From Saccharum officinarum (Eukaryota; Streptophyta; Magnoliopsida; Poales; Poaceae), in NCBI GenBank assembly GCA_020631735.1, contig CM036231.1, positions 3,313,831-3,377,830 of the forward strand: a stretch of DNA of 64,000 bases. Direction: 5' to 3'. The notes under the pieces are model-generated. The model was not told the DNA's origin and ran no database searches. It was given only the letters and a program-made list of their open reading frames with translations. This document shows, piece by piece, positions 57,356 to 64,000 of this stretch. Each line of letters begins with the position of its first letter. Within the stretch, counting starts at the first letter, position 1. Position numbers and translations under genes: made by a program.

Positions 57356-60300
57356 ATGGCCCAGCATAATTGTCGCTTGCTAAATTGGAATGTGAGGGGG
57401 CTAAATGATGGCGCCAAACAGGATGCTGTAAACGAGTTTGTGAGAGACACAGGTGCCACAATTGTTTGTCTTCAGGAGACCAAACTACAAATCATGGACC
57501 AGAGCGCCGTCAGTCGAACACCAGGTCCAAAATTCGCTAACTCCTTCGCTGTGCTACCTGCGGCACATACCAGAGGTGGTATCCTGCTAGCTGTAAATGA
57601 GGATTTCTTTGATTTATCAGATATCCAACTATCCACACATGCTATCACCGCGACAATTACCATGAGGGCAGACAGGATACAATGGCAAATTACTGTGGTC
57701 TATGGACCACAAAGGGATGATGAAAAGATTCAGTTCCTCCAAGAACTAAAAAACATCCCAGTTCCCGCTCACGACAGATGGCTCATTTTGGGAGATTTCA
57801 GCCTTATATACCAAGCGGAAGACAAAATAATTCAAACCTCAACCGACGTCTGATGAATTCCTTCAAGGCGGCCTTAGATGTTATGCGGCTTAAAGAAATC
57901 AAATTAAATGGTCGTCGCTTTACCTGGAGCAACGAATAGACGAACCCAACGCTAACCAGAATTGATAGGCTCTTCTGCACCCCCGAATGGGATTTATTGT
58001 TTCCGGCTTGCTTCCTTCACTCCTTGCCGTCTCTTATGTCCGACCACACACCGCTCCTACTTCAAGGAGACCTTGACCATCGCCCTAGCCCAGCTTTCCG
58101 GTTTGAGAATTTCTAGACCACCATGCCAGGATTCCAAGACATGGTCTAAGCCACTTGGGTCCGGCCGGTTAGCTCCCATCTACCCCTCAAACGCCTCCAC
58201 ATCAAAATGGCAAGGGTAGCAAGAAGTATCAAAAGATGGCGTAGAGACAAGATAGGGGACACCAAGCTACAGCTAGCCATAATCAAAGAAATCTTGCTGC
58301 AATTGGAAATGGCACAGGAATCCAGGACACTCACGGACCAAGAGTTGGACCTACGACGACGTCTCAAAATTCGCAGCACCGGTCTTGCGGCCATTGAAAA
58401 ATCAAGGATAAGGCAAAGATCGAGGCTCACATATATCCGTTGCGGAGACGCCAACACAAAATTCTTCCACATAAGAGCAAGCGCCAGACGGAGAAAAAAT
58501 TACATCCACTGCCTGCAAACAAATGAGGGGATGGCTTTCAGCCATGAGGAAAAGGAAAATGTGGCAGGAGAATATTTCAGGAACCACCTGGGCACGTCCA
58601 TCCAAAGGACCAGGACCATAGATTGGCAGGCACTGGGATACACCCCACGAGATCTCTCGGAACTGGAAGTGCCATTCTCACAAGAGGAGATCAAGGACAC
58701 AATAACTTCGATGCCGTCGGATAAGGCCCCGAGCCCTGACGGGTTCACCGGTGCCTTCTTCAAATCATGCTGGGAAATCATCAAAGACGATGTCACGGCG
58801 GCCATAAATAATTTGTTCCATCTGAACTCCCAGGGTTTCGAACTCATGAACTCGGCGAACATTGTCCTACTCCCAAAAAAGGAGGATGCACTGTGGATCA
58901 CAGATTACAGACCCATCAGTCTCATACATAGCTTTGCAAAGATCTTCTCAAAGCTCCTGGCGAACAGGCTCGCCCCCATTCTCAACTCGCTGGTCTCCAA
59001 TTGTCAAAGTGCCTTCATAAAAGAAGAGAAGCATCCATGATAACTTCTTATATGTCCAGACCACAATACAAAAGTTGCACAAACAAAAAAACCCGGCCCT
59101 CTTCATGAAACTAGACATCCACAAAGCTTTTGACACGATCAACTGGAGTTACTTGCTCGAGGTGCTCGAGGCACTGGGCTTTGGGCCACGTTGGCGCGAA
59201 TGGGTATCCATCCTTTTCCGCACGGCCACTTCGTCGGTGTTGCTGAACGGTCAGCGAGGGCCTAATTTCAACCACGGCAAGGGGGTCCACCAAGGTGACC
59301 CTCTATCGCCCATGCTCTTCATCCTCGCCATAGATCCCTTACAACGGCTGCTAGAGCTGGCCACGCAACAAGGAATCCTCTCTCCTCTACCATCGGCTAC
59401 AGCAAGGTGGAGGACCTCCATGTATGCAGATGACGCGGCCATCTTCATAAACCCCATAAAAGAAGACCTGGAAGCTACCAAAATGGTCCTGCAAGCATTT
59501 GGGAATTTCTCAGGCCTGCACATAAATTTGCAGAAAAGCTCAATTCACCCAATCAGGTGTGAAGAAGTGGACCTAGACCACATTCTGTCTTCTTTTGCGG
59601 GAACCAGAGGTGCTTTCCCTTGCCGGTATCTAGGACTACAGCTGCACGTCCGTAAGCTTCGGAAAATTCATGTCCAACCGCTTATAGAGCGCATTGGCCA
59701 AAGACTGCCTGGGTGGAAAGGAAGATGGCTCAACAGAGCTGGTCGCCTCACTCTTGTCTCCTCGGTCCTCTCATCCATGCCGACCTACCACCTAACAGTG
59801 TTTCCCCTTGCGGCTTGGGCTAGGAAGAAAATCGACAAAATCAGGAGATCCTTCCTTTGGAAAGGTGAAGAAAATGCAAATGGTGGTCACTGTCTAGTGA
59901 ACTGGCCAACAGTTGCTAGACCCAAAGACCTTGGCGGTTTGGGGATACTGGATCTAGAAAAATTTGGCAGGGTGCTTCGCCTATGTTGGCTTTGGCAGGA
60001 TTGGGTGGATGAATCCAAACTTTGGGCGGGCGCGGAACTGCCTTGCAATGAAGCCGACCGGCTGCTCTTCAACTCATCAACCAAGGTCACGATTGGCGAT
60101 GGCGCAAAGGCCCGTTTCTGGCACAACAGTTGGCTGGACAGTGAGGCACCCAAATATTTAGCACCACACTTGTTCGACTTGGTTAGAAGGAAAAACAAAT
60201 CGGTCCAACAGGAACTTCGAAACTATGGTTGGATCCGATCGCTAAGAGGCAGGATCACCTCCGCAGTCCAAGTCGAGGAGTTTGTCTCCCTTTGGATAAG

Positions 60301-60925
60301 GCTCCAAAATATCCAGTTGGCACCGAGTGTTCGTGACTCCATAGTCTGGAGGTGGACAGCCGATGCTTCTTATTCCACCCGTTCATCGTACAGGATCCAG
60401 TTCGAAGGTTCCTATGGCGGATTCCGAAATGACCTCATTTGGAGAGCACATGCTGAGAATAAAGGAAAAGTGTTTGTTTGGATCCTGGTGCAAGAAAAAG
60501 TCTTGACGGCGGATAATCTTCAGAAGAGAGGTTGGCCTCATCAGGACCAATGCACCCTATGTAATGGACCTTTGGAAACATGCCTTCACCTATCACTCCT
60601 TTGCCCTTTCGCCAAGGCAGTGTGGAGCCAAGTTCTTTCATGGGAGCATTTCGATGTACAATTGATCCACCCCACTCAAGACCCACCTCACCTGAAGTCT
60701 TGGTGGGAAGAGGCCGCAACCAAGATAGCGAAACAAGAAAAACGGCGCTTCAACGGGATGGTCATATACACGCTATGGAACATATAGAAGGAAAGGAACA
60801 AAAGAACTTTTGACAACGCCCACGAGTCGGCAATGCAAGTGGCATTAAGGGTAAAAGAGGATATCGAGCAAAGAAAGAGGGCTTTAGCTTGGGGAGGGGG
60901 CAATATCGCGGAAGGCATCGTGTAA
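57356..60925 (+). pseudogene. LINE ORF2: AP endonuclease, reverse transcriptase, zinc-binding C-terminus
   Basis: The endonuclease (57356-57853) shows LLNWNVRGLNDGAKQDAV, CLQETKLQ, VVYGPQ and WLILGDFSLI, where family members usually have GDFN. A stop at 57851 and a frameshift follow. The palm region is open at 58207-59040 (DYRPISL, NCQSAFI), then after another shift at 59075-60787 (KLDIHKAFDTINW, GVHQGDPLSPMLF, YADDAAIF near 59422). The zinc-binding end is LETCLHLSLLCPFAKAVW. A TAG at 60785-60787 replaces the usual Trp before KERN, and the frame would otherwise end at 60925. The copy is inactive. Confidence 0.88.
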
Positions 60926-61021
60926 TCATAATGGGGGCAATGCCCCTTCTGATCTGTATATAAACCTCTTTACCCTTCTTAATTGAAAGGCAGAGCTCCT
61001 GCCATTACGTTCAAAAAAAAA

Positions 61022-63616
61022 TATGTTCAAGATGGCAGTTGAAATATTATGCAGCAGAGGAAAACCTAGAGGAAATACCTGGAAAAGAACATGATGCGAA
61101 TCAGGCCATATTATTTATTCCCATGCATGATGCAGAATATGAAAAGGTTACAAAAACAAGTGATTTCATTCTATAGACAAAAGAGAGGTAATCTACCAAA
61201 GCATAAGGTTGAGAAACTTACAAAGCCAAGTCCTGGGGTCTTGTATATGTGACCAACAATCTGGAACTCATTCTGGTATCGAGCATCAAAGAAGAGGAAA
61301 CATGTTAAATAGGGGACCTCATCCACGATAGCTGACACGCCTCCATTCATGGACCCCTTCCTCAAAGCATCTGCGTATTCATCTTCCCTCGAATAAGGAA
61401 TCAACCTATGTTTGCTGAAACCTCGATCTCTCAACATAGAGTACACAAAAGAATTATGCTGGTACCCAACATAATCACCATTGAAGAGGAGCTGATCCAG
61501 GCTGGTCACCGTAGGATGGAGCCTCTCTGCGGTTAAAATGGATGAAAAACTTGCCGTATAGCTCTGCACTAGTACCAGCACTAAGAAGCACCATATCACC
61601 ACAACAGTTTTTGACAACGGGCTCCTAATAATATGGGCTGTGCATAGAGTGACCATGATAACATGTTATTCAGGGAATACTGTAAGAGAAGTTTACTAAA
61701 CTCTTATAAAGAAGTTAAGACCAAACCACTGACCATGACAAAATGTCAAAGTGGAGAAAATAAAATACAAAGCGTTGCTGAACTGTCTCAGACTTGATCC
61801 TTGGTACTCTGGATTTCTGGGTCGCTCGATCACCCACACAACAAACCCAGTGAAGAAGAAGAATCCCACAGTTGCTAACCAAAGTTCCTTTGTCAGTGGT
61901 GCTAAGAAGGTCCACTGGATTGGTTCTAAGTCACTCTCAGATAGCACAAGCAAAGACACACCAGACTGTGTGTATGACATTGTAAAGTCCACTTGTCCTA
62001 TTCGATTGGAGGTTATGGTCACATCACCTGCTGCTCCATCAAGGATCTGATTTATCCATCAGAAAATTAGAAGAGATAAACACAAAGTGCAATGAATATA
62101 AATCATGATTTGTAACTGATAAGTAAAGCAATGTTCCTTTCGAAAAAAAAAGTAAAGCATTGTAAAAGTATGTGATGCAAATACGCAGGTTTCAGGCTCA
62201 CCCCTAAAGACACGTTGCCTACTAGCTCATCATAAGAACCATCGAAGACACAGAAATCATAGCATGGGGGGTGTTGCAGCTTCTCCATAGCAGTCTCAAA
62301 TACATCAATGATGTAGCCAGTGACTTGTTTTGTGGTACTAGGACGAGTAGCATTATCCTTGCAAAAGAAATAAGGATGAGAAACATTCACAAAAGCTTTG
62401 AAACCATCTTTCTGTGGCACACCAATCCTGAGTAGCTTCTCATTATATCTTCTGCACAACTTCCCCGATTTTCCTCCCACTAATTTTCTGGCATTTCTTC
62501 TCTTGGACTCTAGGTTAAGTGAATGTTTAGTGTCAAGATTAAGTGGAAAGCCAGTCTTCTCCCTCCCTTTAGAAGTCATTACTGTATCTTCTCTCCAGAA
62601 CACAGACCTTCTGCTATTGTCAAAGCTATATCCTTTTCTACTTAGTTTTTGTGGTTGCAAAGACAGTGGTGGTGTCCATAAACCTACTCCCAATGCACAT
62701 TTCTTGTTCACGTGCACAATCTCATAAGATGGTGGCTGCACCTCTCCATTGACCATCTTGAAGTCCCCAGTCAATCCATCAAATGTTGTGTTGAGAATTG
62801 AATCAAGAAGAGCTCTTCTGTTTGCAGACACATCATGTCTGCTCAAATCTATTTCTGCCACCCGGATAGCCAACCTGGATAACCCAGCGATCTCAGCTGC
62901 TATACAAGTAGCCCATACCGTGTCGTATGCCCGGAACAGCAGAATGCTTGGGGTGTGCACATGGTCAGTGTTCAGATTTTCCAAGTGGAACCTTGCCTTG
63001 AACCTAGCCAAGCTTGTACCCTGAACATAAGGCCGCAGTGTCAAAATACCCTGCAAGTTATCAATGTCATCAGGGCTGAGGTCATCCACTACATTGCCTA
63101 GAGCACCAGTGGCAATCCATATATAATCCTCAGTCACCATGCCAGCATCCTTGGCCCTAGAAAATAGATGGACAGCAAGAGCTGGGCGCATGATTACGAC
63201 GAACAGCCTTGCTGACATGTCCTTGAGGCGATAAAGCATCTGGTCAAAATGATCATCAGTCACACCAATAGGAACAACCACACTATCAATTGTGCGGACA
63301 CTGCTGCTCTGCAGTGCCTCGGTGAGTGGCTGAAGAATGCCATTTCCATAAGGTGAATCTTCACACACGATGACAACTTCACGTCCTAAGAAAGAGGTGA
63401 CGATGTCGACAATGGGCGCAACCTGAGAGGAGTCCTTGGGTGATGTTTGCACAAAGTAAGGTACCGTGTGCAGATGCAAGGTTGGAGAGACACAAGAAAA
63501 GGAGAGGACTGGAATGCAGTTGCGGCTGCCCAGTTGGGCAAGCATATCTGCTTCGGCAGACATTTGAGGCGCTACGATGATGGCTAGCACCTGGGCATTC
63601 TTGATCAGGTCCTCAG
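61022..63616 (-). pseudogene. GLR2 fragment 1: glutamate receptor-like gene, main body
   Basis: Minus-strand exons: 62202-63616 (amino-terminal ligand-binding-like domain from AEDLIKNAQVLAIIVAPQMS through S1), 61734-62046 (ITSNRIGQVDFTMSYTQSG and pore helix), 61222-61637 (M3 SYTASFSSILTAERL and S2) and 61022-61078, the start of the last exon (VFPLGFPLLHNISTAILNI). Splice sites and phases match GLR1 exon for exon. The exon before 63616 and the signal peptide are not in the window. The exon at 61022 is interrupted by the LINE and resumes at 54034. With that interruption and a further TAG the gene is dead, although the first three exons are open. Confidence 0.88.
62121..62163 (+). mobile_element. 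Minute retroinsertion in a GLR2 intron
   Basis: A 14-bp direct repeat with one mismatch (AAGTAAAGCAATGT at 62121-62134, AAGTAAAGCATTGT at 62150-62163) brackets TCCTTTCGAAAAAAA, a LINE-like 3' end with a short poly-A. It is an insert of about 15 bases with its own target duplication. Confidence 0.55.
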
Positions 63617-63819
63617 CTGTGTACACCATAACATCGCAGAATTAGTCTAGTAAATAAATACCTTTTGATGAGACACATTCAACAATTACAGATTCAAAAA
63701 AAAACATAGGCCGAGGGTATGCTATGCATTCCCTGCCTCTTATATAGTTTGCCAGTCTTATCTTCCTGTGAAATCCATATATCCCGATTCCCAAACATGC
63801 CTCGAGATGATTTTATTTT
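63617..63819. other. GLR2 intron or flank, no gene seen
   Basis: AT-rich sequence upstream (minus strand) of the GLR2 exon acceptor. A poly-A stretch at 63696-63704 may mark an old insertion edge. Confidence 0.4.
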
Positions 63820-64000
63820 CCCGATGGTTTCACGGGCGCCTTCTACAAGGCAACCTGGAGCGTCGTTGGACCGGACCTCGTCCGGGTCTTCCTGGCATTC
63901 TGGGAGCTAGACCTCGGGAGCTTCAACCACGTCAATGGCGCCATGATGGTACTCCTTCACAAGACGACGTCACCGAGCGGCCTCAAGGACTACCGGCCGA
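63820..64000 (+). mobile_element. LINE reverse-transcriptase fragment running off the window
   Basis: In frame from 63820 the translation reads PDGFTGAFYKATWSVVGPDL, then NHVNGAMMVLLHKTTSPSGL and KDYRP at the edge. This is the conserved fingers region of plant LINE RT (PDGF...KDYRP). The canonical residues before PDGF are missing, so the left boundary is a break. It may replace or separate the missing GLR2 upstream exon. Confidence 0.8.

Larger units (their letters stand above)
54051..61021 (+). mobile_element. L1-type LINE, about 7 kb, inserted in the GLR2 last exon
   Basis: A 16-bp exact direct repeat TATGTTCAAGATGGCA flanks it (54035-54050 and 61022-61037). It has ORF1 with a zinc knuckle, ORF2 with endonuclease and reverse transcriptase, and a short poly-A end (61013-61021). 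The variable-length long target duplication is typical of endonuclease-primed retroposition. ORF1 begins only 18 bases in, so the 5' leader may be slightly truncated. Confidence 0.93.

Noticed and set aside
1..64000. tRNA, rRNA, microRNA hairpin or CRISPR array
   Set aside because: None could be recognised by eye; long hairpins seen are transposon terminal repeats. A covariance-model scan would be needed to exclude small RNAs.

Overview
The window is nuclear DNA from a grass, most likely a panicoid. This is inferred from intron-rich genes, several classes of grass MITEs, long-LTR chromovirus retrotransposons with TGTAACACC termini and plant L1-type LINEs. The species cannot be named from the sequence. 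No rRNA, tRNA, CRISPR array or bacterial-type operon is visible.

Genes. 174-5315 (+) is an eleven-exon NUP98 nucleoporin gene with FG repeats, a GLEBS motif and the autoproteolytic HFS site. 9773-12713 (-) is a seven-exon nucleotide-sugar transporter whose exon 6 appears to lack one base. Two related glutamate receptor-like (GLR) genes lie on the minus strand. GLR1 (14590-16840) has an open pore and ligand-binding region but has lost nearly all of its amino-terminal domain. GLR2 starts at the right edge (63616) and its last exon is cut twice, first by a LINE and then by an LTR retrotransposon, so its pieces lie at 61022-63616, 53664-54050 and 23264-23295. A small possible secreted-protein ORF lies at 19678-19941 (-).

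Transposons. 5702-9422 is a hAT element with an exact 8-bp target duplication and a transposase damaged by only two nonsense codons. Between 13 and 23 kb lie a 492-bp Ac-like non-autonomous element, a 257-bp Mutator-type MITE with a 9-bp target duplication, Tourist-type MITEs, a decayed PIF/Harbinger transposase and a 5'-truncated LINE. 23296-39396 is a complete 16.1-kb Ty3/gypsy chromovirus (minus strand, LTRs of about 4.8 kb, target duplication TTTGT). 54051-61021 is a full-length or nearly full-length LINE with a 16-bp target duplication.

Duplication. 25653-39807 and 39908-54070 are near-identical 14.16-kb blocks separated by exactly 100 Ns. They share the same right flank, the same LTR-element target site and the same LINE start, so the second copy of the retrotransposon is not an independent insertion. 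An unmerged contig overlap (two haplotypes or homeologs) is the simplest explanation.

Most notable observation. Upstream of gag, the retrotransposon carries an extra ORF (intact at 47441-48049, frameshifted at 33182-33804). Its first 23 residues after the initiator Met copy the histone H3 tail at 18 of 23 positions, keeping K4 and the ARKS/K9 motif and replacing K14, K18 and K23. The tail is fused to a coiled coil and a very acidic C-terminus. The same element ends its integrase with a chromodomain, a class of H3K9-methyl reader. A self-encoded H3 mimic beside a self-encoded H3 reader is the candidate undescribed system here.
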